Source: Delphinapterus leucas
Taxonomy: Eukaryota; Chordata; Mammalia; Artiodactyla; Monodontidae
Assembly: GCF_002288925.2 (NCBI RefSeq)
Contig: NW_022098067.1
Location: forward strand, 1,446,707-1,510,706
Direction: 5' to 3'
DNA: 64,000 nucleotides
The position numbers and the translations under genes are program-made. This document shows positions 25,006 through 38,591 of the stretch, in pieces (within the stretch, counting starts at the first letter, position 1; each line of letters begins with the position of its first letter). The notes beneath the pieces are model-generated. The model ran no database searches. It was not told where the DNA came from and was given only the letters and a program-made list of their open reading frames with translations.

Positions 25006-27047
25006 CATCTTGATTCATTTTGATTTTTCCTTCAATTTTTTCCTTTAAAGTCAAATGGTCAATAATTAAAAACATTTTTTTTTTCAGATCTTTCTCCTCT
25101 ATTTCTCTCTTTTGGCCGTTATTCTATGTAAATGATTATCTGGGGGGGGGTTGGTTATTGGGACTTCTATGAATTAAGAGCATCACCCTAAATTTTCAAA
25201 TTTTCGTCATTAATATTTTACTTGAGTTAAATTTGTATTATTGTAGTATATAAATTACATTTTAATTTGTGGTCTCAAAATCCATCTAATCACCCATCTA
25301 TTTGGCATCCAGATTGTCTGGCGGGTGAATGTACATGACTATCTTCTCACAAGAATGCAGTTATAAGAAAGTCCTTTGTCCCCTCCCCACCCCACCCCGC
25401 CACCTCCGGGTTCCACACCATTTCCGAGTGCACTTCCCGTGTCACCAGCCAGGCCACCACAGAAGGAATCCCACAAACGTTAGGCAGTTATCATCAGGCT
25501 TACTCTGGATTCTAGCCCCATTAAATGTCTTAGTCCTAAACCAAAACTGCTTGAGGAACGGTAAGGAGTGCTCTTTTGGGGTAGAGGTCAAAGGCTAAGG
25601 ATGCTGTCAGTAGAATGCATCTGAATGAAACAGAAATAAAAGAAGGCACGAGTGGGTGGGGAATCCACTTAACCCCATGAAGTCAGCTAAAAGGCTGGCC
25701 ATACGGTCAATGACCCCTTGAATAAGGAATTAAATGGCAATTGGACTAATGCCCTGCCTTGAGTGCCTTTGATTCTCAAGGGCAGGGATTTTCCCCCAGC
25801 TGTTATATGCTGAGCCCAGGACACTGTGGGGGCTGAATAAATGCTAAATAATTACTGTGCATAATTTATTGCTTTTTTCCCCTTCCTTTGTAAAGACATG
25901 TCATAAGTTTAGCTATAATCAAGCCAGATTTAAAGTGAATGAACTCTGTCTTGGGAAAGGAACCATTTTATTGCTGCTAAAGCCCTGAAAATAACTGCAA
26001 GCAAAGCAGAAAGGATTATGTAAATGGATTAAGAAGTGCACCAATCATCCATTACAAGTGTCACCTTGAGATAAATACTGATGCTGGCTGTGCATTACTG
26101 GGCTATGGACAGGGCTAATGCAGAGGGCCAAAGCTGTTGCTTGTGATGATGGGAATATATTTTGCCTAACACCTATTAGCAGGAAGGGGTTGTGGCATGT
26201 GGAAGGCAGAGAGGGATGGGAAGGAAGTGACAGTACTGAGTGTACTTGAGTTCAGCCAGTCCTCTGCTAGGCATATGATACATAGGACTACCTGTCGTTG
26301 TTCTCCACCCTCTTTTTTTTTCGCCCACCCTTTTGAGATGTGTATTACTCACTCAAAGTGAACACTAAGTAGGAAAACTGGGCTCAAAGTCGTTCTCTCT
26401 TTTGCCTCATGGTCTCTGCCACATCAGGCAGAGTGGGGGGATGGCAGGCAACCTTATAGCTGAAGGAGGAAGATCGACCTTCCTGGCACTGTATCAAGCT
26501 TTCCCGTATGGCATTGTGCTAGGACTGGGGTGGTAAATGTCTACACCCTTATCTCCAGAATATGTCCAAACCAAACTACAATATGATTCCCTGTGGGAAT
26601 TCAGCTAACCCCCAAAGTGCTGTCAACAAATCAGGATAGGCATGTATGCCTTACTCATCTTGGAACAAAACTCTTCACATTGTATAACTGTTTTACCGAC
26701 TAGCACTGGTTATTTCCGTTTCCTACCTGCCATGAAGAGATTTACGATGTTGTCAGTTTTATGCATCAATTCACTGACGTGACTCAGAACTGTGACCCAG
26801 TGTGACTGCTGTAGAATCCAGCTGCCCTGCTTATCAGGGGATTGAAACCACGAAGGCACTCAATTTAGAACGAGAACTAAAAGGTTCTTCAGAGTGGATG
26901 CAAATAACTTCAAAGTGCCACTGCAGACTTTCTGCAGGGGATGTTGAATTTCCAGTCAAAGAAGACTGACGAGGCAGTGCAGCAGAGCAGGGAGCCAGAC
27001 AAGGGAATGAGTGGCGGTTAAGACTTCCAGTGCTCTGGTCTGAAGGG

Positions 27048-27093
27048 AGGCTCTGGTGTGAGGGAGGCAGGCTCTGGTGTGAGGGAGGCAGGC
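27048..27093. repeat. 21-bp tandem repeat, about 2.2 copies
   Basis: The unit aggctctggtgtgagggagg plus c is repeated at 27048-27068 and 27069-27089 with a partial third copy. G-rich; not seen elsewhere in the window. Confidence 0.9.
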
Positions 27094-27639
27094 CAAGCAG
27101 TACAAACTCAGAGAGGGGAGCTGCCCTTTCCATTCCCGCTTCAATCTCCACAGCAGAATATTACAGAGCAACAAGGACGTTCCAAATTTCATTCAAAGGC
27201 TCATTAATTGCACCTAGCTGCCCTTATTTCACCCAGGTGTACATAATGTTATAATCCTTCTTTTTACGTCCTTTCGAATTTGAGTCTTGCCTTCTCATGG
27301 ATCTTTGACATTAGTTACGTCTTTGGGCTGTGTACTGACAACCTGATGGAAAGGCTGAGAAGGCTCCACTGTTGTCAGAGCCTTCCTCTGGACATGGTAA
27401 TCCAATGTGGGCCACTGCCTAGAACCTCAGGGAGCACCCTTTTTTCTGAAGCTCTGGCCTGAAAGTGCAGCCTAGTCACAGAGGTACCTGGGCTGTGGTA
27501 AGAGCTCTAGGATCTGAGCACTAGGAAAGGGATGTGTAAAGCAATGGTACATTGGTGAATGCACTCACTGGTTCAGTTTCTAATCCATTCAGGGTCAGGT
27601 TTGGGAGGAAGGAGAGTCAGCCTGGTCTTTTTTATATTG

Positions 27640-27950
27640 ACCATCTATATTCCTAAGTATCAGGTAGCATGAAAAGTTCTTCACATATACAATTGCATGA
27701 AATCCCCATAAATGCTAGGAATTACATACTATCATTACACTTACTTTTACACTTACAATTGCATGAAATCCCCATAAATGCTAGGAATTACATACTATCA
27801 TTACCCTTACTTTTACACTTTTACACTTTTACACTTGAGAAAATTGAGGCTCTGAGAGGGTAGGGAAAAGAACATGTCCACAGCCACATACCTAGTCAGT
27901 GGTAGAGCCAGAGTCTGAATTCAGGCTTTTTCATTACTCTTGCACTTCTG
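27640..27950 (+). mobile_element. MIR SINE relic carrying an internal duplication
   Basis: MIR landmarks flank and include the duplication: cacatatacaattgcatgaa, cttgagaaaattgaggctct, and ccacagccacatacctagtc followed by agtggtagagccagagtctg. Confidence 0.65.
27689..27820. repeat. 66-bp tandem duplication
   Basis: Two head-to-tail copies, 27689-27754 and 27755-27820, start acaattgcatgaaatcccca and end ttttacactt; I see a single difference (attacac against attaccc). A short ttttacac run extends to 27836. Because 66 is a multiple of three, the duplicated stretch stays open in one frame by chance. Confidence 0.95.
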
Positions 27951-28997
27951 AGCCCAGGTCTAAAGATTTGAAGCAGGGTGCAAAGAGCAGATTCTATGAG
28001 CCCTGATGGAGCTTTCCGTCTAGAGGTCTACTCGCTGTCAAATGACCTGGCTTCCTAGGTGCGTTGCTAGGCACTGACCTGTCACTTTCAAGATGTTGTC
28101 AATTACATATACCCAAGCATGTACTCCTGGGCACACACATTCATCTATCGGATTGTACTGGAAATGTACACTGGGTTCTTGCAAATAAACCAGGCTACTG
28201 CACAGAACGTACTTTTTTCTTTGGTATTGAGAAATACAATGAATTTCATATTTTTTCACCTGAAATGAGAGGACTTTTGTCAATTCATGATCTTCACTTT
28301 GTCCTCATCTCTCCTTGAATTCCTTCTTGCCCTTACCTACCTGTAGTCTTTGTTATGAAAACCAATCGGAGGTCCACGTAAAGAGTTGGATGGGCTGATA
28401 GCAATTGTTTTCAGGGGGCAACAAATGATAGAACCCTAGAGACTCTTTCTAGAGGACAGATAAAGCCAATATTATATTTCACATGCTTGGCAAACACAGC
28501 ATAGGTGGTGATCAGCTTATGATAAAAATTTAAAAGCCTTTTCTAAATTAATCATTTCAATTTTTTTGTGAATACAAAAATTCATTGTGAAGCAAAATAA
28601 TGTCCTCACACTGAATGTAAGAAAACAATTTTTTTTTCCTTCCCATGCATGTTTGATTCACAGTTTGTTTTGTTCAATAGGAAGATGGTTTCCTTGGGTC
28701 AGTCTCTTCTGGTGTCAAGTTTATTGGTTAGCTTTCACTGTGCTGGCCTTTCATCAGTCTATTCTGTTATGTGTGTCACCAGTCTTTTTTCTCTTTATCT
28801 TCCCGAATCTGCTAGTGTTCAGTTAAACTTCTCTATATTCTTAGAGCTAGCCAGTAATCATTTTAATACAAGCAAATTGAGCCTTTACAGGCTAAAATTC
28901 TTTATGAACTCTCTTAGCAGGCACTCACTAGCAGCCTCTATATCAGCGCAGGTTTGGCAATAGAAGAGCAAGTGCTTGAAGTAGGGCCATGCCTTTT

Positions 28998-29229
28998 CTA
29001 TTTATTTATTTTTTTTTTTATAATTTTTTTTTTTTTTTGTGGTACGTGGGCCTCTCACTGTTGTGGCCTCTCCCGTTGCGGAGCACAGGCTCTGGACACA
29101 CAGGCTCAGCTGCCATGGCTCACGGGCCCAGCCGCTCCGCGGCATGTGGGATCTTCCTGGACCAGGGCACAAACCCGTGTCCCCTGCAGCGGCAGGCGGA
29201 CTCTCAACCACTGCGCCACCAGGGAAGCC
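28998..29229 (-). mobile_element. CHR-2 SINE with 11-bp target-site duplication
   Basis: On the minus strand it begins ggcttccctggtggcgcagt and ends gtgagaggcccacgtaccac followed by a long A-rich tail. The duplication ccatgcctttt is perfect at 28987-28997 and 29230-29240. Confidence 0.92.
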
Positions 29230-30609
29230 CCATGCCTTTTTTAAAACCATGCTTTTGTCATTCTAGTTTACCTTCTCTGACATCTCAGTCCACTATGTCA
29301 TTTTAATCTTCTAAGTCAAGAGGCACATTCACCCTACATCTCCTCTGACCCCTTCACTATATACTCACCACACATTCTCTGCTTTCTATTATAGCACTGA
29401 CTTTGTAGACTTTGCTTTATCCTTTTCTTTATTTAGGTGTTTCTTGTCCACTAAACCATAAGGTCCTTGAAAGCAGAGTTAATCATCTTTTTATCTCCCC
29501 TCTCCTAGTGCTTTGCCCCTAGTGGAAGGACCAAATATAGGTCATTTAAGTCCACCTCTCCTAAAACCATTTGGTTTCAACAGTTAGAAGCAGCATACTG
29601 ATGAAAAAACTACAACTTTTTTTTTTTTTTGTAGTCTAAGCACACATGCCATTTCAGGATATTTGAAATAACTAAATCCAATAAAAAACAGCTGGAGTCA
29701 CTACAGCTCCCCAAGACAAACATTTCTGATTTTTCTTAAATATCTATCTTTTGTGGGATACCCATAAACTTAAAGTCAAAATTAGAAAAAGTTCAGGCCA
29801 CTTATAGACCACTAGTCAATCCAGATTTCATTTGCAAGGAATAGGTACTCAGTAACTACTACCTAAATGAATCAAACTACTGATGGTTGTTGGGTTAGAA
29901 TTGAAAAACTAGGGTTCTAGAACCAGCTCTATCAAGGATGAACTGTGATGCACGAAGATTGGCACCAAGACCCATGGGCTCTAGCAGCTGTGCCACATGG
30001 GGTAAAGGATGCCATCCAGAAGGCTGGCTCTCTGATACACATCTCAAGGTGCTCAGGAATATGTCTTTTGCCAAATGGGGAGTAGTCCCACAATCTGTTA
30101 TGTAAAGTGCTTTATTATAAACTTGACTTTGATGTTACAACACTAGATTTATGGTACTTTATGTGGGGGTGGGAGGTAAGGGGAATATATAAATAATTGT
30201 AGTATTTTTATACCAAGCAACTAGGGGCTCTCAGCCTTCTTCAGTGTTCATAAATTTCCCAGGAGGAGTCTGTTCCTCTTTATGGACATTACAACCTCAC
30301 TGTGATTTTCAGATTCCCTCTTCTATAAATTAGCACATAATTGTGAAAATGGTTTCCACATTTCAACCCCAATTTGCAAGTGCAAATAAGTCTGGAAAGA
30401 ACAATTATCTTATAACTTTTAATGAGGGAATATCAGGGTATTTTAAACTTAAAATCATGAATCTCATGACTCCATTTGCTGGTTTAATTTCTGAAGAATG
30501 GAAACATTTACCACTTGTATTTATAGAAATTAACCTAAATCACAGTAAAATGTTCCCACTCAGACAATTCCTAATTGTCAGGGTTTAAAAACATTGTTAA
30601 GCAATGAGC

Positions 30610-30770
30610 GAATGGAAATTTACTGAGCACCTACTCAAGCCTCATGGAATTCTCATAACAAACTGTTATCTTAGAGACTACTATTCCCATTTGATAGATG
30701 TGGAAACTGAGATGCAGAAGAGTTGAATGACTTGCCTACAGTCACTGGACATATAGTAGGCATTTGACAA
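30610..30770 (+). mobile_element. MIR SINE relic
   Basis: Forward MIR: atttactgagcacctactca, ctattcccatttgatagatg, ggaaactgagatgcagaag and gacttgcctacagtcac. Confidence 0.7.
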
Positions 30771-31014
30771 ATACTTGCTGGAAAATGAATGGGTGAGTGC
30801 AAGGATATCTGCAAGGCATTGGATTAGGCATGAAAGCAGCTGACACCATCATAAGGCAATTCTCTGAACTCTAGGGGGATGTATGAAGTACATCTATGCA
30901 ATGAAAAATAAGAAAACAGGTTAGGAAATGAATAAGAAGCAAGGAGATCTTTCTCTTGTCTCTCATTTATTAGACTATGAGTCTCTGAGCTTTACTCATT
31001 ATTGGTTCCCCCAC

Positions 31015-31215
31015 AGCATTGACTTTGCAGCCAATACAGCCAGGTTCATGTCATGGCTCTCTACTTTATAGCTGTCGCTGAACCTTTCTGGATTTGTTTC
31101 TTTTATTAGATAAAATGGGAATAACAATACTCTTCTCCTGCCAAGAAATTCATTGAGCTTGAATGAGTTAAAAGTGTTTGAAGCAAGGTCCAGACTCTAG
31201 CTCTCAGTAGGTATG
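31015..31215 (-). mobile_element. MIR SINE relic
   Basis: Reverse MIR: ttgcagccaatacagccagg, gcttgaatgagttaaaagtg and ctctcagtaggtatgcct. Diverged. Confidence 0.6.
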
Positions 31216-32279
31216 CCTCACATTAACCTTGAAATGAGTAAAACAGATCAATGAAGTAAGGTTAAGAACAGAATCACCTAAACCAGAAGTGGCTAAGATT
31301 CTGCAATTGGTGATCACTAAGGAAAGGAAGGTCATGTCCACCTTGATCAAAATGTCAGAAAACAATGATGATGTGTTGTTTTTAGTTAAATTTCATGGGA
31401 CGTAGCACTCAGCACAGTCCTTTGCAAGTAGACACTTAATGAGCCAGATGTTCCAGCCCCAGCAGTTTCTGCATGAATGTGTGCTCTAGGAAGGGTATGC
31501 TCCCTCCTTAAGTCCATAGGGGCACTGAGCACAAGGATGCTGCAGAGGATTCCCAATGCTACACAGGTAAAAATGGGTACAGGAAGTACAAGGCAAACCC
31601 ATTCATCTTTAACAAGAGTGACTGACTGTTGTGGAAAAGGCACATTTGTCCACCCAGACAGTAAAAGTTACCTATGGTTTTCTACTGCAAAATGGATTTC
31701 CTAATCAAGGTGCATTTGAATTATATGCCTAGATGGGAGGAATAACTTTGATGATGAGAGTGGGCTTAGGATATCCACAAAGATAGACAGCCACTATAGG
31801 AGAAAATCAGAGGCTGCAGTGGCAGTAAGAGAATAAACAACCAAAAAGGTCCTTGTCCCTGTGCTGAGATTTTCTTCAAACATTTTATGTGTGTGCCCTC
31901 ATAGACACATGTGACACTATATATGATAATATGGTTTTTATTAATGCTTGCTGGCAAACTGAATGAGTGGGGAATCTAGTTACTTACAAATCATATGGGT
32001 TATAAAGAGTGGCTAAAATCTAAAAAATAAGCTTTAAAAAGGAAATGTCCAAAAAGCAAAAGGGTGCCAGAAATTTCTGGGTAAATATATCATAGAAAAG
32101 TTTGACTTGGCAATTATTTTGTAAACTTTTAGTGAGTTTACTGATTATACAGATACTTAAATATGACAATATTTGGATACTCTGTAGGAGGCTCTCCAGA
32201 TTACTGATGCTTATCTAAGAGCCTTACAAGGAAGAGAGCAAGGTCCACAGAAATACCTTGGTTCTGTGCAGAGTTCTGT

Positions 32280-32515
32280 ATTCAAGTAATAATAATAGCT
32301 AGCATTTATTGAGGGCCCACTAGGAGTTGGATACTCTGCTATTATTAATCCTCACATGACTTTACAAAGTTGTTATAATTAGAGTCATTTTACCAAATGG
32401 AGAAAACACAGGCTCAGAGGTCTGCACATAACTCTCCAAGGCCACCATTAGTACCTGAGTTAGAATTTTATTATAAGCTTACTTGACTCCAAAGTCCATG
32501 CTCTTTCCACTATCA
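32280..32515 (+). mobile_element. MIR SINE relic
   Basis: Near full-length forward MIR: taatagctagcatttattga, ctattattaatcctcacatg, ggagaaaacacaggctcaga and the end tccatgctctttccac. Confidence 0.78.
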
Positions 32516-33599
32516 CATTCTTTCTTTTGCTCTATTTCTATCAAATTTATGGTAAACAATTTTAATATTGATAAAGAAAGCTTTTACTTGGTACATACCA
32601 CATGGTTCAGGAAACTCAGTGAAGCTAACCCTTATTCAACACAAGAAATTAGAAAAAGAAATCCATTTGATTTAACGTCTGTAGTACCTCTGTTTGTTTA
32701 ATTTACCAGTAGATAGTTACAGAAGGATATCTCAAGAGTGACTTATCTGATTCATCACTAGTGTCAGACAAGGGCTTTCTGCAAATTCTCACCCAGATAT
32801 CAAATAGGCAGAGAGAGAAAGTTGTAAGCATTCAATTTACTGTGACTTTAGGTCATTTCTAAAATATGTTCATATCTTAATACACTCTGAAATTATTTCC
32901 CACATTCTAAATTGTTTTTTAATTATTTTTATGGGCAACTTCTACCAAATATTCACAAAAAAGAACATTTATAAAAAAACATGTTAAACAACAGATACCA
33001 TGAGGTGTATCTGCTTAAATTTTTAAGTGTACAGTATTATTAACCATGAGCACAGTGCTGTGCAGCAGACCTTTAGCAATTTTTCATCTTGCATGACTGA
33101 AACTTTATACCCATTGAATGACTTCTCCAGAGCAAGACTTGGCTCTTTCTAGTTAGTATGACAAAGGGCATGAACAAAGAAACAGCAATAACTGACTAAT
33201 TTAAAAATAAAAGATATTTGTATCTAAGAGAATTTAGAACCAATTCAAACATTTTATATGAAACATATTTATTTCATTTACTCATCAGCTTCTCATGCCA
33301 GTTGTTTACCAATAAATAGTTTTCAAATTAAAGAATCAAGTGTTTTAGATCTTACAGCAAAATAATGTCATGTAAGAAATCACAAATTGATATTAGATCC
33401 TGGGAAATGGGTTGGTAACTGTCCCAGAGTTACAACATCTAAGCATTTAGAGTCTGTGAAGATCATATATTTCAAACTCCCTCATTTGGACTCAATTTAA
33501 TTTCAGTATGTTTGCTTCACTCAATATTAAATTACTGATTCTTTAAAGAGGAATGCACATCAAATTTGGCCCCTGCATCAAAAAATGGCAACTCAGGGG

Positions 33600-33883
33600 C
33601 TTCCCTGGTGGCACAGTGGTTGAGAATCTGCCTGCCAATGCAGGGGACACGGGTTCAAGCCCTGGTCTGGGAAGATCCCACATGCCACGGAGCAACTACG
33701 CCCGTGAGCCACAATTACTGAGCCTGTGCATTTGGAGCCTGTGCTCCGCAACGAGAGGCCGCGACAGTGAGAGGCCCGCGCACCATGATGAAGCGTGGCC
33801 CCCACTTGCCACAACTAGAGAAAGCCCTCGCACAGGAACGAAGACCCAACACAGCCAAAAATAAAAAAATAAAATAAAAATAA
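33600..33883 (+). mobile_element. CHR-1-type SINE abutting an L1
   Basis: It begins cttccctggtggcacagtgg, has the tRNA-like box B gggttcaagccctggtc, and ends ccaacacagccaaaaataaa with an (AATA)n-type tail. It is flanked by aaaaatggcaactc (33581-33594) and a related aaatggcgactt (33882-33893), then directly by an L1. Confidence 0.9.
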
Positions 33884-34683
33884 ATGGCGACTTGCTCAAC
33901 ATTAAAGAAACAAACAACCCAATCAAAAACTGGGCAGAAGACCTAAATAGACATTTCTCCAAAGAAGACATACATATGGCTAAGAGGCACATGAAAAGCA
34001 GCTCAACATCACTAGTTATTAGAGAAATGCAAATCAAAACTACAATGAGGTATCACCTCACACCGGTTAGAATGGGCATCGTCAGAAAATCTACAAACAA
34101 CAAATGCTGGAGAGGGTGTGGAGAAAAGGGAACCCTCTTGCACTGTTGCTGGGAATGTAAACTGATACAGCCACTATGGAGGTTCCTTAAAAAACTAAAA
34201 ATAGAATTACCATATGACCCAATAATCCCACTACTGGGCATATACCCAGAGAAAACAATAATTCAAAAACACACATGCACCCCAATGTTCATTGCAGCAC
34301 TATTTACAACAGCCAGGCCATGGAAGCAACCTAAACGCCCATTAACAGACGAATGGACAAAGAAGATGTGGTACATATATACAATGGAATATTACTCAAC
34401 CATAAAAAGGAATGAAATTGGGTCATTTGTAGAGAGGTGGATAGACCTAGAGACTGTCATACAGAGCGAAGTAAGTCAGAAAGAGAAAAACAAATATCAT
34501 ATATTAATACATATATGTGGAATCTAGAAAAATGGTACAGATGAACCAGTTTGCAAGGCAGAAATAGAGACACAGATGTAGAGAACAAATGTTTGGGATT
34601 GACATGTATACACTAATATGTATCAAATAGATAACTAATAAGAACCTGCTATATAAAAAAATAAAATTAAATAAATTTTTTTT
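33884..34683 (+). mobile_element. 5'-truncated L1 with the C-terminal end of ORF2
   Basis: The L1 3' end includes an open stretch of about 211 codons (33892-34527) for the C-terminal end of ORF2p, with [20 protein letters not shown] near its start and [15 protein letters not shown] near its end. A short 3' UTR and an A-rich tail follow. The reverse transcriptase and endonuclease domains are absent, so it is immobile. The surviving frame suggests a fairly recent artiodactyl/cetacean L1. The outer direct repeat aaaaatggcaactctgggg at 34684-34702 matches 33581-33599, upstream of the neighbouring SINE, at 18 of 19 bases. Confidence 0.93.
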
Positions 34684-36814
34684 AAAAATGGCAACTCTGG
34701 GGAAAATTGTACTTTTGTCAAGCATTACTGTAGTTCAAAACTATTAAGTTGGAGTGCCTCAACAATTATATCCATATTTTAATCACAACACAAACTGTGA
34801 GAACAGGTTTTCCTCTTGCTCTTATGTGTTGGATTTTTCTATGGCAAACACACCATCATTCAGGAAAGTCAAGCTCTCCTGGAATAAGTAAAAGACTGCA
34901 TCTCAGTTACATTGTTAATCTCCATAAATGACCACTCAATTAATGCCCAGTCTAGTAGAGTTTAAGGCCGATAGTTTTTCAATGTAGAGATGTCACATTT
35001 CATGCTATATACTTGAGTAAATATACATTGCTACCAAGTTCAAAGTATTGTGTTTTAAAGGAATTGCAGTGTAACTTCAGTTAAACCACAGTGATCATGC
35101 AATGATTCAGAGAGTGATTACATAGTTTGTAGAACATCCATATAATATTTTACTTAATTATGTGCAAATTTACTATGTTATTGTCATGTTCATCAGAAGA
35201 AGTAAATACAACTTGAATTTCAAACGACTTTTTTTTTTTAAACTTTTGGGCAGCTTTGAGGTTGAAGGCATGGGGTTGAAATCATTGGCAAAAATTGGGT
35301 TTTGGAACTGTACTTATCTACAGAGTTCAATTATCCATGCTACCCTTTTCTCCATTACCCCCTAGGAAACTGAAAGTTGGATATATTAACTTGTCCTATT
35401 ATCATCAGTCCAGAAGGTTTTACAGACAGGTTTGTGCTTATCTATTACTTGTGAATTTGAAAAAAGTGGACCTTATACGCTGAAGTTCTGGCTTCAATAC
35501 TTGGCAAAGTTATGTCTCTTTTCTCTCCCTCTTCTCTCTAAACTTTTACTGTCCTCTTGCTTCTCATTTTCAAGTCTCTTCTTAAGGAGAACTAAAAACT
35601 CACTGTTACCTAATCTTCCTTCAAATAACAGTAGAAGCAAAGCGTAAAATTTAATTTTATTAACTGTTTTCTACTTCATTACATAAATTCTTCACCTAGT
35701 GTGTTTGTGCTTTATTTTAGAGTTTATAAAATTTTGTGATTTATATATTCACATTCAAGGGTCATCTTAGAATCCTGTTCTTTGGTATCATGAAAAATGC
35801 TACTTTTGATCAGTCTGGGTAAATCAGAAGAATGGATGCTCAATAGATATTCAAAAATGATAAGTTTGTTTCTGTACAACATCATTAAGAGATTATTATA
35901 CTGATAGTAGAAAACTTTTTTAGGGATTCTATAAAGTTCACATTTTATTTGACACCTAATGGACCTCCATCATCTATAACTACTTTTTGGTTTTCACTCT
36001 TTTATTCACTGACCCCTTTCTTATACATCAGTATACAAACCATGAATTTGTACTTTTAAGTCCTAAAAGCTGAAAATAACAGCTGAAATATTAAACCTGA
36101 CTTCCTTTGCTTTTGTGATACAGGCAGGTGGTTCAGCATCAGTGGAATGATAAACAATTAAATCAGCACAGTTATACAAGTGCAGAGACAGTGGTGGCTT
36201 GCCAGTGTTAAATGAAAGGGTACAGACCTGCCTTAGGGCCATTTTAAACAAGAGTTTAAGAAATGAAATCTAAGCCAACAGGGGAGAGAAATGTTTATAC
36301 TGTTAGAAATAAGTAGAATGGTGCCTTGAATGTTCTAGCAAGGTTATTTCAGTAACCAAAGGCATTCTTAATAAAGCTACAATCCTTGGTCTATGGAGTG
36401 GGTTTCTATAAATGTTAGAAATACACTAATACTGAATAATTAATATCTTCAATTCCACAAACATTAACTGAGCAGCTAAAATGTGTCAGAGTCTGTGCCA
36501 ATTTACTGGAGATATAGGATGAACCATCTCTCAACCCTGGCTGCCTCTAAGGATCAGTCTCAATCTCCTAGTAGCCATAAAATAATATCAATACCCCAGC
36601 CTCAGAGATTCTGAGTCATTGTGACTGGGATAGGACTAGGCACCCGTAGTTTTTTAAAGCTCCCCAGGTGACTTAATATTCAGCAAGAGTTGAAACCGTT
36701 AGGTCCTAGGCTCTCATATTCCCTTAGAAAAACACAAAGATACAAATAGCAATGCAGTAGTAGGACAAATAAATGCTGTGGCATCTCAAGTACTCCAAAC
36801 TTTTTCAACATTTC

Positions 36815-37010
36815 TTGAGCAAGTACTATGTGCCAAGTGCTTTTGATGGCACCCCTAACAATTCCTGAAAGTAGGTGTTGTCATACACACATTGTCAATG
36901 AAGACACTGAGGCTCAGGAAGAGTCAGTGACTTGCTGAAAAAAATCACAGAACTTCTAAGTGGCAGGGTTAGGCTTTGAACCAAGACACCTTGCCTCCAA
37001 CTCAACATAG
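36815..37010 (+). mobile_element. MIR SINE relic
   Basis: Forward MIR: gagcaagtactatgtgccaa, gaagacactgaggctcagga, gtcagtgacttgctgaaa and aagtggcagggttaggcttt. Confidence 0.75.
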
Positions 37011-38591
37011 TATCTGGGGAAAAATAAGTAATGAATTTAGGTGATTTTTAAATTTTAATACTTCAAACAAATAGGTGTCAAGAAGGGCTGCCCCTCAAGT
37101 AGCTATAGTGGTTAAGATACTTGAAGACAGAGTCAGATTTTATCATTTCTTTCTCCAATACCATTTTAAATATTTTTTTCTGGGGTTTTCAAAACATAGT
37201 GAGTATTTTATTTTCCTTCAAGTTGACCTAGTAGAGATCCAAAGACAGCAACGCTTTATGGAAAAGCCATTTCTTCTCTGAGTTGAATCCAATCTGAGCC
37301 CTGGGAAAATTCGATTTGAGAGTTACACTGATCTACATATGATATATCTACATAACATCAGGGCCACCAGTGACTCTGTTGTCCCCACTTAGCTGTGCAC
37401 TTTAAGTATATAAGATTATGACCTAAGCCATAAGCAGCAGACCCAGGCAGGAGTTAACTAACTAGTCATTTCAGCCTACATGTTTTAATATGTTGTCCTT
37501 ACCAACATAAACGTTATCTACAAAAGGGCCCTGGGTTCCTTTTAATTCCTGAAAGTACCCATGTTATTACAAAGTACAGGAAACAAGTTGTATTGTACTA
37601 AATACCTTTATATCTATGATGCAAGCCAGCCTTACAAGACTTGTAGAGAAAGTTTAAATAATAACAAATCTTAAACATAACAGACTAGAAATTATAGTTT
37701 TATTCAATGAGGTAATTACAAGTTATTTCTATACTAATTTGAGTTAAACATTCAAATAAACATCCATGTCCTAAGATCATATCACTCAGATGTAGTACTA
37801 GGATACCTATTTTTTAAGAGTGTAAGTATTACTGTTTTAACTCATGATGTTTTAATTCTGCCTGAATATTCCTTTCTTCTCCCTTCATTTTGCTTTCCTG
37901 AACCTTCCAGCTGAATGTGTGCCCTCACACTTACTTGTCCAAAATAGCCCAGATATTGGTTTCTTCCTTGAGACATTTATATCCTATGAACCACCAAGGG
38001 CACAAAGCACATAGTAGGACCTCATCAAAAATTTCAGAATGGACATTGAATGAATAGAGTGAAATCTTCCAGAGTTTTGACCATTACTTTACGAGAAGCC
38101 TCTCCTGCCAACAATGACTGAGTCCCGGGCTAATTCAACATTCATATCCATCAGAGAGGCACAGGGGACTGTTACACAGGCACTGCCATTGGAGGCAAGA
38201 GAGCATGACTCTCCTTTCCTTTCTATTGCCATGCAGCCTTTGAAGAGTTATTTACCTTCCCTGACTTTGGTTGCCTCTACTGTTTACGGTGGGACTGATA
38301 ATGCCTTACTTGCCAAGAAGCACAAAGTTGGTCCAGATGATTTTATAAAGTCTTTTCTAGCTCCAAACTATGACAGATCTTTGACTGAATCAAACCTTTC
38401 TTAGTCCCATACAAACAACACAGTTTGGACAAAACACAGAACATCATTTGAAGGTTTTGTGTAAAAGATATGTGATAACGAACTAACAGTTATCATCTGA
38501 TGTAAGTGAATTAACTACATTGCATTGCAAATTCTTACTTATTACTATTAGCACTTTTATCTGCTTATGAAGAACCTTATTTGTTTCTTAC

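Larger units (their letters stand above)
24135..38591 (-). other. PDGFD: PDGFD intron between exons 5 and 6
   Basis: This is a 14457-bp intron with GTAAGA donor and cttacag acceptor. It contains MIR relics, a CHR-2 SINE, a joined CHR-1/L1 insertion, a TG microsatellite and a 66-bp tandem duplication, listed separately. Stretches 25010-27040, 34710-36810 and 37015-38590 look unique and show no gene. The part at 25380-25450 is unusually C-rich for this intron but has no open frame of note. Confidence 0.85.

Noticed and set aside
27669..27863. Apparent protein with two identical 22-residue repeats
   Set aside because: Produced by the 66-bp tandem duplication in a MIR; non-coding.
33892..34527. 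Longest open frame in the window, 211 codons, plus strand
   Set aside because: It translates the C-terminal end of L1 ORF2 in a 5'-truncated copy; not a host gene.
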